The translations under genes were made by a program, and so were the position numbers. Shown here piece after piece: positions 26,301 to 32,395 of a DNA stretch of 64,000 nt. The DNA comes from Pycnopodia helianthoides (taxonomy: Eukaryota; Echinodermata; Asteroidea; Forcipulatida; Asteriidae), in the NCBI GenBank assembly GCA_032158295.1, contig CM063251.1, positions 17,237,425 through 17,301,424 on the forward strand, written 5' to 3'. How positions within the stretch are numbered: the stretch's first letter is position 1; every line of letters begins with the position of its first letter. Under the pieces are notes generated by a model. It was not told where the DNA came from, did no database searches, and saw only the letters and a program-made list of their open reading frames with translations.

Positions 26301-29300
26301 TATTCATGTTTTTCCACTTGACTGCTTTTGTCCCCCTTGTATGCATGTATGTGTGTTGTCTTGTCATTTAGCCTTCGAGAAAGACTCTGCTAGGGTCGAA
26401 ACGTCAGGCCACTAACTAATTTTTTGCAAAAATAAAAAGAAAAGGGAAAAAAGAGGAAAATGCGTGTTTGTTTTTAAAATCGAATACTTGTGGTGAACGA
26501 TCGTGATCGCGAGGACTGCTGCCACAAAATGCCAAGAATATAAGAGGATGGTGGCCCCTTGAGATGGAAAGAGTGGAAACAAAAGGTGTGGCTATTTTCA
26601 CAATCAGTGGTGTGTAACTATGAACAGTGAAGTTTTTGATCAGTATGTTTTTTTAACCAGTGCACAGAACTCTTCTTTTTGGGGGCATGTAAAGTCTGTC
26701 CTAGTTTAATGCTACCTGGGGTAGCTTAAGGAAGTTTCTGCGTTTCTTGTAGTCTGTACAATGCTGTATGGTGGCCTCTAGAGGGGGGGGGGGGGTGAAG
26801 TACCCCTTCAGAGCGTGCAGCTTTTACACACCCTTTTTTGGTACGCCCTGATTTTATCTTTACACATTCCTACTTGTTTTTTTGTTGGGGGTTAAATGCA
26901 CAAGTGTTTTGAACTTTGCGGAATTACTTTCATCAGCCATCCAGTTTCGGTTCTGCGGTGAAATCCCTGGCAGTTTTAGGGTATACATTTTCCATTAACT
27001 TTTACTACCAATTAACTGTGTGATACTGCTCAATGCTCATATTTGAAGATGACAAATGTAGATTGTTTAATTGTAGTGGTGAAGACTTCTACTTCTGTTA
27101 GGTGTGTCAGGTTTTTTTTTATCAGTAGTTGCTTCTGAGATTTGTGTGGGGTGGGTTCAAACACACATGTTAACTTTTCTGTTAACAGTTTTGTACCGGC
27201 CGAAACATTTTGTTGTACGACCTAGCTTGAAAACGAACTAAGATAGTCAAACTGTTTATAATGAAGGAAAATAAATGGGTGTACCACAATATCATTTGTG
27301 AGGACTGACTTTAGAAATGAATAATAAATGTTTGCCCATTTTTTTGAAGTTTTTTTTAGAAGATTCCGTTAACAATCGTATGCTACGAAACACTATGTAA
27401 ATACCCTGAAACAACTCAGTGAAGATTTACCACTTTTTCTTCTTTTTAAGAAATGCCCTCAGACCCAAATGTTACACCTGTTTCCTTTACATCATGTAGA
27501 TTATAGTAATGATGATTGAAAAGAGAAAGTCTACAAAAAGGGTTGTTTTTATAAGTAAAATTTTACAAAAAGTTGTTTCTAAGGAGATATGATAAAGTTT
27601 ACAACACATCAGTTATCACCCAAAGCCACGACACATTTTCCCCCCACATTTTTAACTCCACACTAGCCTACTCTAGAATTAACAACCAAAACTATGATTG
27701 CATCATTTAAAAAAAATAATAATAATGAATTGGATCTAATGTTAACACTTTCTGGTTTTTTTCCTGATATTTAAAAGGAACATTAAAGAAAAAAAACTTG
27801 TAAAATATACTTTTTGATCACAGATTTACATAAAACTTACACAGTCTAATGATGATTATAGTAGAAAACATCCCTTAAAATATTTCTGTCTGAAATGCCA
27901 TATTTGATGAGAAATGAATAAACTAATTTTTCGATTGGAGTTTATCGCTCAGTGAGTGTTTTACTCATTTGTTGAATCTATATGATTTCATGCAAACGTG
28001 TAATCGGTTTTTCACTATTTTCTCGTGACCCAGATGGCCGATCGATCTCAAACTTCTACAGGTTTGTCAGTTTATGTATATGGTGGATTACATAAAGTGC
28101 TTACACTGCCAGCAACTGTTTTGTTAGCAAAAACCAATTCTGTAATGTTCCTTTAATGTAAACTGAATTCAGATTTTCAGTTATTTCTTTTGACCCACCC
28201 ACCCACAATTTCAACAACAAAAAAGATTGGCATTTATAACATTCAGAATGGCTCTTATAAGACCCTAGAATCACTGTTTTCTTGTGACTCTGCCCACAAA
28301 TGGAGCTCAATGTTCACAGGCTAGTTATAATCCGCCCCCTAACTTGGTAAGATAAAGTGTGGCACGCCCCCTAACTTGGTAAGATAAAGTGTGGATACTT
28401 GTCTTTGACAATTACCAATGTTGCCCATGTGCTTTAATATTGATGTTAAAAGATACTACGCTGGTCAAAAGATTTGATCATTTGTTGCACTGCTTCCGCA
28501 TCAAATCACAAATACTGTAAACAAAAATATATAAAAAAAGAATTTGATTCCTACTTTCAGCAATCTTGCCCACTGTTGTCTTCAACCAGCTCCACTCTAC
28601 AAAACTTTAGCACAGACAACAGAGGGCGCTATTAACTTTAACTGATCAAAGCAGGATCATCTCAGATTAACTGGGTTTTTTAAAACTTTATTTTTAGGTG
28701 TTCGGGCCAACAGCCCGGAACACCTCTTATTTTTGTTCGTTTTTTTTTTCTTTTTAGGTGTTCGGGCCAACAGCCCGGAACACCTTATTTTTGTTCTGTT
28801 TTTTTTTTCTTTTTAGGTGTTCGGGCCAACAGCCCGGAACACCTTATTTTTGTTCTGTTTTTTTTTCTTTTTAGGTGTTCGGGCCAACAGCCCGGAACAC
28901 CTTATTTTTGTTCTGTTTTTTTTTTCTTTTTAGGTGTTCGGGCCAACAGCCCGGAACACCTCTTATTAGGTGTTCGGGCCAACAGCCCGGAACACCTCTT
29001 ATTTTTGTTCGTTTTTTTTTTCTTCTTCTTCATACTTCTTCTTCTTCTTCTTCTGTCCGTCCCTTGTCCGGTAACAAATGAACCTTTCCCAAATTTGTAT
29101 GAACTTGAAACTTTACACATAGTTAGATATTCATTAGGAGAAGAAACCATTGAAGTTACGTCATGATGGCGTCATCCGTTCTTGAGTTATGAAAATTCAA
29201 AGTTTATTATTTCAAAAAATCATAACTTTTGATCTACACAAGGGATTCTTACAATCGATACATCATCGGAAAGGTCGCAGACATGACCCCATTTTGACCT

Positions 29301-31206
29301 TGTCTTCTGGTTCAAATCAGAATGTTTGTGTTCCCCCATTGGTCGTGCATAAAGATTTTACACGTACAACAAGTGTAGTATGCAGTGCAGAGTCACGCTC
29401 CAGTGATTGCACCACCTGCGCTCGGTGTATAGTCTTTGTTCGAGGCGTTTTCAACATACATTTTCCTTTCGGTTAGTTAGTCTCTTCTACAGTCGTCAAT
29501 ATTTCACAAGTTCATATTTCCTCAACCACATAAGCTATTTGGACAATCTATACATGATATGACAGGGCTTTACGTACAAAAATAGATATGTGGGTGACCT
29601 TTCCTTGACCTTTTGATAAGTCTAAACCAAAAGTGACTGTGAAATGTTTGGAAAAGGCGTTATTTAATGGCTTTAAGGTTGAAATGTACACCTTTTGATG
29701 CTTAACATCACAGAATACAAGTCTGGCAAAGGTCTGGCAAGGGTCTGGTTAAAAAAATTAATACCTATGACGTCAACAAATATAAGTGCGCCCTCTAGCG
29801 GCAGATTAAAAACATCTAAAAATACACCTTTACTAGATGTCTGTGTCAGAGTTTATGATAATTATTTCGAAACTGGTATACATAATTTCCTTCATAATAG
29901 CAACATATCTGTGGACTCTTAGCTTGATGACGTCATCATGTGTCACGTGGTATGTTTTAAAGGTGCACTTTTCAAAAATGTGTCTGCCAAACCAAAAGTT
30001 CGACTGAGGTGAAACTTTGTGTATTGTTAGTCAAGGACCTACTTGAATACCTGCTTGAATTTGTAGTGACGTCATGATGATGTCATCATGTTCTTTTTGA
30101 CAATTTTTGCAATTTCAACCATTTGTTACATATCTTGAGAACAAAGCAACTGCAATACAAACTATTGTTACTTTTTCACCATGCTTGTACTCCCGGAAGC
30201 CGAACACCTGGTTTTTGTAGTTGACAAAAACTCAATATCTAGTTCATTTTTATTTTTTTAAATAAGTCTGTGGCATGTTTTTGTTCAGATTAAATGCACT
30301 TGCTCGCCAGCAACATGCTGCCATTGTTTCTTTTCTTGTAACTATTTTGTTCATGTTCAGGTTATTATTCTTGTTTAAACTTCACAATTTAATGGTTTAT
30401 TTGTTGCTTTAACAAACTCCCACAACAATAATGATTTTTAGTTTTATGGCCACCAAATGGTTGACTTTAGAATTTAGAATGTAACAATGTATCTCATAGC
30501 AGAGTAAATAAGTTAGGACAAGTTTAAAAAAAAAAAAACTATTTTACAACAAAATTAAGGCAAAAACAGATATCTTGGTAAGGGCTTTGCTTAAATTCAT
30601 ATTAGGTCAAATTGCTGGACTCTAGCTAGTGGTCTGGTGCTGGTTGACAGTGAGTATTACAATTACTGGACTCTGGCCAGTGGTCGAGTAGGTATTGAGT
30701 GGTCCAGTGGGTATACAAATTAATGGACTCTGGCCAGTGGTCATGTGGGTATTCAAATTGCTAGAATCTGACCATAGGTCCAGTGGGCTCTGGCTAGTGG
30801 TCCAGTGAGTATTTAAATTAATGGACTCTGGCCAGTGGTCCAGTGAGTATTTAAATTACTGGACTCTGGCCACTGATCCTGTGGGTATTCCAATTGCTAG
30901 AATCTGGCCATAGGTCCAGTGGGTATTCAAGTTACTGGACTCTGGCCAGTGGTCCAGTGGGTATTCAATTTACTGGACTCTTGCCAGTGGTCCAGTGGGT
31001 ATTCAATTTACTTGACTCTGGCCAATTGTCCTTTGGGTATTCAATTTACTGGACTCTTGCCAGTGGTCCAGTGGGTATTCAAGTTACTGGAATCTGACCG
31101 GTGGTCCAGTGGCTATTTCAAAACCTGGAAGCAGCAAAGTTTTTAAGATTAAATAAACTGTACAAACCTCCATCTCCAGAGTGTTCAGTTTCAAGTTGTT
31201 GGCCAT
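2206..31206 (-). CDS. SV2/SVOP-like major facilitator superfamily transporter, 13 coding exons
   Basis: Predicted 12-helix membrane transporter of the major facilitator superfamily, SV2 (synaptic vesicle glycoprotein 2)-like group; substrate unknown. Exons from the start: 31206-31168, 23872-23731, 13111-13067, 10592-10431, 9314-9152, 8595-8447, 7892-7762, 7416-7336, 6701-6496, 5883-5755, 4710-4613, 3733-3574, 2389-2206. All introns are GT-AG and phases agree; the CDS is 1689 nt, 562 residues plus TGA. An in-frame TAA lies five codons before the ATG. Seen: an acidic N-terminus, the MFS loop-2 motif WGALADVNGRRR, a PKDRRG loop, PESPKFLLE after helix 6, a cytoplasmic loop, and a second half with WNVLNVLAVEVYP. 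Unlike vertebrate SV2A-C, the loop between helices 7 and 8 is only about 30 residues, so the large pentapeptide luminal domain is missing. It may be any SV2-like organic solute carrier; a synaptic role is not shown. Confidence 0.88.
3130..3545. repeat. minisatellite, 83-bp unit
   Basis: Four to five tandem copies at 83-84 bp spacing, each starting GCTAGCCTGGAAGGTATGG. It lies in the last intron of the SV2-like gene. The unit length is not a multiple of three and the frames in it are artefacts. Confidence 0.92.
3574..3733 (-). CDS. SV2-like exon 12, helices 9-10
   Basis: Residues 449-501. Two hydrophobic helices; CCFGGVSVVAWNVLNVL then AVEVYPTHMR, the (T/A)VE(L/V)YP motif of SV2 and SLC22 proteins. 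Confidence 0.9.
4210..4520 (-). repeat. dispersed repeat, related to 10.88-11.22 kb
   Basis: In reverse orientation it resembles the sequence near 10900-11220: shared blocks around GAGCGC, TTCCATTGTGT, CATGCA, TTTCAC.CGTAC and GGGGTTATTGTGTAA, ending near CCATGGCAGATTAT. Moderately diverged copies of an unidentified interspersed family, inside intron 11. Confidence 0.55.
4613..4710 (-). CDS. SV2-like exon 11, helix 8
   Basis: Residues 416-448. NLPGNLVTIFLIEVVGRK matches the LPGN...DxxGRK motif that opens helix 8 in SV2-like carriers. Confidence 0.88.
4711..5754. other. SV2-like intron 10, no element identified
   Basis: AT-rich intron with long A tracts (5687-5710) and T tracts. A pair of similar short passages on loss of GCTGCCACCTAG (around 5640) recurs elsewhere in the window (46748, 63174), so part of it is probably dispersed repeat. 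Confidence 0.4.
5755..5883 (-). CDS. SV2-like exon 10, end of helix 7 and short luminal loop
   Basis: Residues 373-415: FGYYGLWMWMPELFKQ, then a loop with two N-glycosylation sequons (NGS and NTT) and a proline-rich end. The position equals the large luminal domain of SV2A-C, which is absent here. Confidence 0.87.
6094..6243 (-). repeat. fragment related to the TTAA-flanked family at 21.4 and 45.5 kb
   Basis: On the minus strand it resembles the first third of that family: GTAATTACTC, TAAGGAGCACC, AACATGGTGAGAAACGACTC and CTGAAGTAATGTAG. Truncated and diverged. Confidence 0.55.
6496..6701 (-). CDS. SV2-like exon 9, cytoplasmic loop and helix 7
   Basis: Residues 305-373: a basic cytoplasmic loop (HHGGRRTFKDRMREV), then QLFKKPLTFVTVTLLLIIWT entering helix 7. 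Confidence 0.88.
6728..7052. repeat. minisatellite, 82-bp unit
   Basis: About four copies at exact 82-bp spacing of a unit with AACTTTTCTTTTAAAAC and TTAGCCTTGCAGTTG. It starts 26 bases upstream of the acceptor of SV2-like exon 9, so the splice branch region of intron 8 borders or overlaps the array. Confidence 0.9.
7336..7416 (-). CDS. SV2-like exon 8, cytoplasmic loop
   Basis: Residues 278-304, exactly 27 codons, phase 0 on both sides. Starts NGQSGKALKVMQTVY, matching the family's NG-x-x-x-EA-x2-VL-x2-V helix after PESPRFLLE. Confidence 0.85.
7440..7515 (-). mobile_element. tRNA-derived SINE head
   Basis: The minus strand reads GGTGGTCTAGTTGGTAAGAC, then a GTGGGTTTGAATC B-box: Pol III A and B boxes at tRNA spacing. 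The acceptor stem does not close, so this is a SINE or tRNA relic, not a working tRNA. A related head is at 56787-56880. Confidence 0.6.
7762..7892 (-). CDS. SV2-like exon 7, helix 6 and PESP motif
   Basis: Residues 234-277: SFNSWRLFLAVCTIPAL, then PESPKFLLE. The acceptor at 7894-7893 was chosen over one 28 bases closer because only it keeps the phase and restores the residues before NSWR. Confidence 0.85.
7925..8275. repeat. local tandem duplication, about 170 bp twice
   Basis: Two consecutive copies (about 7928-8090 and 8098-8270) share TGAAAGCCCTGCAGA, ACTGCACCTAGAATGTGG and ACATCAGACAATCTC-like blocks. Roughly 90 percent alike by eye. Inside intron 6 of the SV2-like gene. Confidence 0.85.
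8447..8595 (-). CDS. SV2-like exon 6, helices 4-5
   Basis: Residues 184-233. GGAIPVIFSYFGEF and the basic loop PKDRRG precede helix 5 (FWMAGNILAAFLALVII). Very close in pattern to the SV2 family. Confidence 0.9.
8765..8945 (-). mobile_element. truncated 3' end of the Penelope-like element
   Basis: Closely matches the 3' tail of the element at 24.8-26.4 kb, including the GACGTTTC..CCCTAGCAGAGTC block and the purine-rich AGAGAGAGTGGAGAGAGAAA stretch. Minus-strand orientation, 5'-truncated. Confidence 0.8.
9152..9314 (-). CDS. SV2-like exon 5, helices 2-4 with MFS motif A
   Basis: Residues 130-184. GMLIGGYVWGALAD followed by VNGRRR is the canonical G-x3-D-x2-GRR/K MFS signature between helices 2 and 3. 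Ends inside the conserved SGVGVGG of helix 4. Confidence 0.92.
9315..10430. other. SV2-like intron 4, nothing identified
   Basis: No repeat or exon recognised. Short open frames here lack coding character. Confidence 0.4.
10431..10592 (-). CDS. SV2-like exon 4, helix 1 and start of helix 2
   Basis: Residues 76-129. Contains the hydrophobic stretch VILVLVCGWANVSDALEI with the acidic residue in helix 1 typical of SV2/SVOP, followed by LPAAETDL and the start of helix 2. Confidence 0.88.
10731..10788. repeat. short inverted repeat, GGTCTCGACGTTTC ends
   Basis: GGTCTCGACGTTTC at the left and GAAACATCGAGACC at the right pair with one mismatch around a 30-base centre. The right end (GAAAC-AUC-GAGACC) resembles the 3' half of a hammerhead like that at 55636-55680, but the CUGANGA box is absent. 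Confidence 0.6.
10880..11225 (+). repeat. dispersed repeat, related to 4.21-4.52 kb
   Basis: Second copy of the unidentified interspersed family described at 4210-4520, opposite orientation, in intron 3 of the SV2-like gene. Confidence 0.55.
12785..12925 (-). mobile_element. tRNA(Lys)-type SINE relic
   Basis: Same order of blocks as 18575-18690 on the minus strand: a shared body (GTCAACATCTTTGTT, GTCGGTCAGAAG) followed by a decayed tRNA-like head. Confidence 0.5.
13067..13111 (-). CDS. SV2-like exon 3, 45-bp microexon
   Basis: Residues 61-75, DELKLGNYDEALEKAG, which runs into GFGKF of the next exon. The pattern (D/E)-ALEKAGFG just before helix 1 is characteristic of SV2-like carriers. Supported by exact phase fit (1 in, 1 out) with both neighbours. 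Confidence 0.78.
13600..13755. repeat. palindromic element
   Basis: Left arm GTCCAGGCTCTGTGGCTC..TGTAAACATGTGATG is matched by the right arm CATTACATGTTTGCAAAAGAGCC..GAGCCTGGA. A diverged half-copy occurs at 20300-20365, so it is a dispersed foldback family. Confidence 0.8.
13900..14145. repeat. minisatellite, 32-44-bp unit
   Basis: About six copies of a unit with ACATGGCTGTATACCTGAAC and ATGCTGTGAATGT; the longer units carry an extra CATACCTGA. Repeat-encoded frames on the minus strand are not genes. Confidence 0.9.
14465..14800. mobile_element. palindromic MITE-like element
   Basis: Ends are near-perfect inverted repeats of at least 30 bp (AATGCTCCGTATTTTTGACC at the left) and continue inward (CTTCCGGGG, GTCTGCTCAGCTAGCTG) for about 95 bp. 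No open frame. Non-autonomous DNA element; superfamily not determined. Confidence 0.8.
14878..14948. repeat. short tandem repeat of TTAACCCCTGG
   Basis: Five to six 11-12-bp units; the same unit resumes at 15589-15606. The twin element at 14949-15588 therefore split this array at a TTAA. Confidence 0.85.
14949..15237 (+). mobile_element. piggyBac-type MITE, left twin
   Basis: Bounded by TTAA on both sides (14945-14948 and 15238-15241). Short terminal inverted repeat GTTGACTGCCG / CGGCAGTCAAC. No coding capacity. TTAA duplication is the hallmark of piggyBac superfamily insertion (established knowledge); assignment is inferred. Confidence 0.75.
15242..15588 (-). mobile_element. piggyBac-type MITE, right twin in inverse orientation
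   Basis: An inverted, about 58 bp longer copy of the left twin, separated from it by a single TTAA and followed by another TTAA (15589-15592). Extra sequence sits near its inner end (around 15305-15360). Confidence 0.75.
16237..16624 (-). mobile_element. TTAA-flanked MITE family A, copy 1
   Basis: About 385 bp with terminal inverted repeats AGGAACATTACAGAATTGGT / ACCAATTCTGTAATGTTCCT and TTAA on both sides. Five copies in this window. No open frame. Minus orientation relative to the copies at 27.8, 33.4 and 61.5 kb. Confidence 0.88.
17159..17312. mobile_element. small MITE with AGGCCTCGAATTT ends, copy 1
   Basis: About 150 bp, ends AGGCCTCGAATTT / AAATTCGAGGCCT, internal GGGCACC and GGCACCACAGCAATT blocks. 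Inverted relative to 20619-20766. Confidence 0.8.
17393..17586. mobile_element. foldback element, CCCAATTTCATAGAGCTGCT family
   Basis: Left GAGCCCAATTGTATAGAGCTTCTTTAA and right GGGGGGCTTTATGAAATTGG ends; internal CAATTTTCTGCTA and TTTGGCTGGTAA blocks shared with 21050-21260, 21835-22060, 23000-23215, 23405-23650 and 46353-46588. Confidence 0.65.
17939..18203. repeat. (ACACTT)n microsatellite
   Basis: About 44 hexamer units with one single-base insertion near 18009. Open in several frames (TYTYTY, HLHLHL, TLTLTL), which are artefacts. Intron 2 of the SV2-like gene. Confidence 0.98.
18575..18695 (-). mobile_element. tRNA(Lys)-type SINE
   Basis: The minus strand starts GGGCTAGATAGCTCAGTTGG (A box), and ends with TTTGGTTCAAAGTTC (degenerate B box). 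Related heads occur at 12.8 and 38.04 kb. Confidence 0.65.
19680..19905 (+). mobile_element. retroposon-like 3' tail, also at 22150-22335
   Basis: Shares GTTTTTGTTCTTTC, GTGTGTTGA.TTATTTTTTA and ATAAATCAAATAAATAAAC-like ends with 22150-22335. The A-rich oligonucleotide-repeat end is what non-LTR element tails look like; no coding part is present. Confidence 0.4.
20619..20766. mobile_element. small MITE with AGGCCTCGAATTT ends, copy 2
   Basis: Inverse of the copy at 17.2 kb with about 85 percent identity by eye. Confidence 0.75.
20840..22075. repeat. segmental duplication, left copy
   Basis: Collinear with 22428-23650: GTTGTTAACGAT, TTCAACATTTGCATGATATA, CAAACAGTCTCAC, ATTTTCTGCTAAGCCAAAAC, AATGACTTGCAGAAATTCAG and GCAGAACCATGAAA blocks in the same order. 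This copy alone carries the MITE at 21378-21781. Confidence 0.8.
21378..21780 (+). mobile_element. TTAA-flanked MITE family B, copy 1
   Basis: About 400 bp between two TTAA, imperfect terminal inverted repeats (AGGCACTGGACACTATTGGT / ACCAAAGGTGTCCAGT-like). An internal palindrome (GAGACCTCACGC / CGAGGTCTCG) sits mid-element. The duplicate locus near 23335 lacks it. Confidence 0.85.
22428..23650. repeat. segmental duplication, right copy
   Basis: Partner of 20840-22075. It is interrupted by a private SINE-like insertion at about 22474-22800, and lacks the family-B MITE. Confidence 0.8.
22474..22790 (+). mobile_element. tRNA-derived SINE with Leu/Ser-type head
   Basis: Starts TGGCCGAGCTGTTAAGAGC, has a long variable arm region and a GGGTTCAAGTCCCAG B box, then the typical body TTGAGCAAGATACTTTACC. 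Class II tRNA origin is inferred from the A box and spacing. Gene-inactive head (D-arm base missing). Confidence 0.75.
23731..23872 (-). CDS. SV2-like exon 2, acidic cytoplasmic N-terminus
   Basis: Residues 14-60. Rich in Glu, Asp and Ser (FESEDEDSEDIYS), then a Pro/Gly-rich stretch. Phase 0 in, phase 1 out. Acidic and Ser-rich N-termini are usual in SV2 proteins; this one has possible casein-kinase-type sites by composition only. Confidence 0.8.
24675..24736. repeat. poly-G tract followed by CCCC-rich tract
   Basis: GCCGG then about 17 G, followed within 40 bases by CCCCCCACCCC and CCCCCC. Possible G-quadruplex or assembly-difficult spot. Confidence 0.7.
25202..25452 (-). pseudogene. inverted copy of the GIY-YIG C-terminus
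   Basis: Minus strand repeats the last about 85 codons of the nuclease (from ETRTTMKKRFYGHRS to the same stop), with no upstream catalytic GIY half. Confidence 0.85.
25484..26066 (+). pseudogene. Penelope-like element C-terminal region with GIY-YIG endonuclease
   Basis: Frame open through 26066. Order: reverse transcriptase C-terminal remnant (QEEPIVAFRRPPSLRDLIVRA), Cys-rich segment (FRCSNTSKCIVCRQ), then the GIY-YIG nuclease: LIYLISCRVCGVQYIGET, then KKRFYGHRS with the conserved Arg, then an HxF/LPNHS segment and a C-terminal REKLWIRRIKT. In full elements this nuclease nicks target DNA for priming. Lacks its N-terminal reverse transcriptase, so non-functional alone. Confidence 0.85.
27771..28158 (+). 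mobile_element. TTAA-flanked MITE family A, copy 2
   Basis: Full length, same terminal repeats and TTAA flanks as copy 1; internal order opposite to copy 1. Inside intron 1 of the SV2-like gene. Confidence 0.88.
28333..28395. repeat. perfect 33-bp tandem duplication
   Basis: Two copies of a unit with CGCCCCCTAACTTGGTAAG and ATAAAGTGTGG. Looks like very recent slippage or duplication. Confidence 0.85.
28696..28997 (+). repeat. six tandem hairpins, AGGTGTTCGGGC family
   Basis: Six units, each a 30-base hairpin (AGGTGTTCGGGC, a short loop, GCCCGGAACACCT) separated by T-rich spacers; spacing 60, 59, 58, 59 and 36 bp. They form the left edge of the element extending to about 30230. A related hairpin with altered stem sequence is at 62172-62200. 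Confidence 0.9.
28696..30240 (+). mobile_element. hairpin-ended non-coding element
   Basis: Begins with the hairpin array, then (CTT)n, CTGTCCGTCCCTTG and a long body with repeated modules on CGTCATGATGGCGTCATC-like text, and closes with CCGGAAGCCGAACACCTGG, then TGACAAAAACTCAATATCTAG. Termini are thus related to each other in inverse sense. No coding frame. Superfamily unknown. Confidence 0.55.
30605..31118. repeat. minisatellite, 38-bp unit
   Basis: About 13 copies of a 38-bp unit built on TACTGGACTCTGGCCAGTGG and TCCAGTGGGTATTCAA. The unit holds an internal palindrome (CTGGCCAG). Ends 50 bases from the start exon of the SV2-like gene. Confidence 0.93.
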
Positions 31207-31299
31207 CTTGTTTCTTTTTTATAAAACAGCTACTTATATCCCTGGATCTATGCACTCTGGTCTAAAATCAGCGAGAATCCATCTATGCAGTCATGCTCC
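31168..31299 (-). CDS. SV2-like exon with start codon (5' UTR plus residues 1-13)
   Basis: A good acceptor (pyrimidine tract plus CAG at 31302-31300) opens an exon with an untranslated leader and the first 13 codons (MANNLKLNTLEME), ending at a GT donor in phase 0. At least one untranslated exon must lie upstream; I could not place it. Confidence 0.7.
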
Positions 31300-31479
31300 C
31301 TGAAACAAAACCAATAACAAAAACACATATTCAATATTTATAGGTGATCAGACAACATCTGCCAGTGAGTTCTGACCATCCAATTTAAAACCATTCACTG
31401 ACACAGGTTGTGTATGGTGGCACAACTGTTCGAAGAACCATTTTGTGTACTGTCTAGATGCATTCATCACATGATATCA

Positions 31480-32395
31480 TATTGCCGGCTGGCATAGTTT
31501 ATCTATCATTCAAAACCACAGTGGATGATATTGAATGGTCAGACAGTAGGAGGGTTGACAGTGCGCTGTGTATGCATTCATCACACGATATCATATTGCA
31601 CACGATATCATATTGCAGGCTGGCGGTTTACCCATCATTCAAAACCACAGTGGATGATATTGAATGGTCAGACAGTAGGAGGGTTGACAGTGCGCTGTGT
31701 ATGCATTCATCACACGATATCATATTGCACACGATATCATATTGCAGGCTGGCGGTTTACCCATCATTCAAAACCACAGTGGATGATATTGAATGGTCAG
31801 ACAGTAGGAGGGTTGACAGTGCGTTGTGTATGCATTCATCACACGATATCATATTACACACGATATCATCATTCAAAACCACAGTGGATGATATTGAATG
31901 GTCAGACAGTAGGAGGGTTGACTGTGTACTGTGTAGATACAATCACCACGTGATATCATCTTGCAGGCAGGCATAGTGTATCTGTCATTCAGAACCACAG
32001 TGGATGATATTGAATGGTCGGACAGTAGGAGGGTTGACTGTGTACTGTGTAGATACAATCACCACGTGATATCATCTTGCAGGCAGGCATAGTGTATATA
32101 TGTCATTCAGAACCACAGTGGATGATATTGAATGGTCAGACAGTAGGAGGGTTGACTGTGTACTGTGTAGATACAATCACCACGTGATATCATCTTGCAG
32201 GCGGGCATAGTGTATATCTGTCATTCAGAACCACAGTGGATGATATTGAATGGTCAGACAGTAGGAGGGTTGACTGTGTACTGTGTAGATACAATCACCA
32301 CGTGATATCATCTTGCAGGCAGGCATAGTGTATCTGTCATTCAGAACCACAGTGGATATTGAATGGTCAGACAGTAGGAGGGTTGACAGTGTGTA
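31480..32395. repeat. minisatellite, 107-130-bp unit
   Basis: Eight copies of a unit containing AACCACAGTGGATGATATTG, GGTCAGACAGTAGGAGGGTT and CGATATCATATTGCA-type blocks; units of 130, 130, 107, 115, 118, 118 and 116 bp. Two unit types: left copies have TGCGCTGTGTATGCATTCATC, right copies TGTACTGTGTAGATACAATC. Single related copies lie at 37404-37560 and near 49190-49225. Confidence 0.93.

Larger units (their letters stand above)
24840..26432 (+). mobile_element. Penelope-like retroelement fragment with inverted partial copy
   Basis: The right part (about 25453-26432, plus strand) is the 3' end of a Penelope-like element: end of the reverse transcriptase region (AFRRPPSLRDLIVRA), a Cys-rich linker, a GIY-YIG endonuclease and a 3' UTR. 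The left part (24840-25452) is an inverted copy of the last 615 bp, almost identical, giving a giant hairpin with a 360-bp centre. Such inverted partial copies are typical of Penelope insertions. No 5' half or intact reverse transcriptase is present, so the copy is dead. Confidence 0.85.

Noticed and set aside
28696..28997. CRISPR-like or terminator array of hairpins
   Set aside because: Spacers are near-identical T tracts, so this is a tandem repeat in a mobile element; T-rich hairpins here are not bacterial terminators.
31458..31976. 172-residue repeat protein frame
   Set aside because: Read through a minisatellite whose units vary in length and shift frame; no start or splice support.
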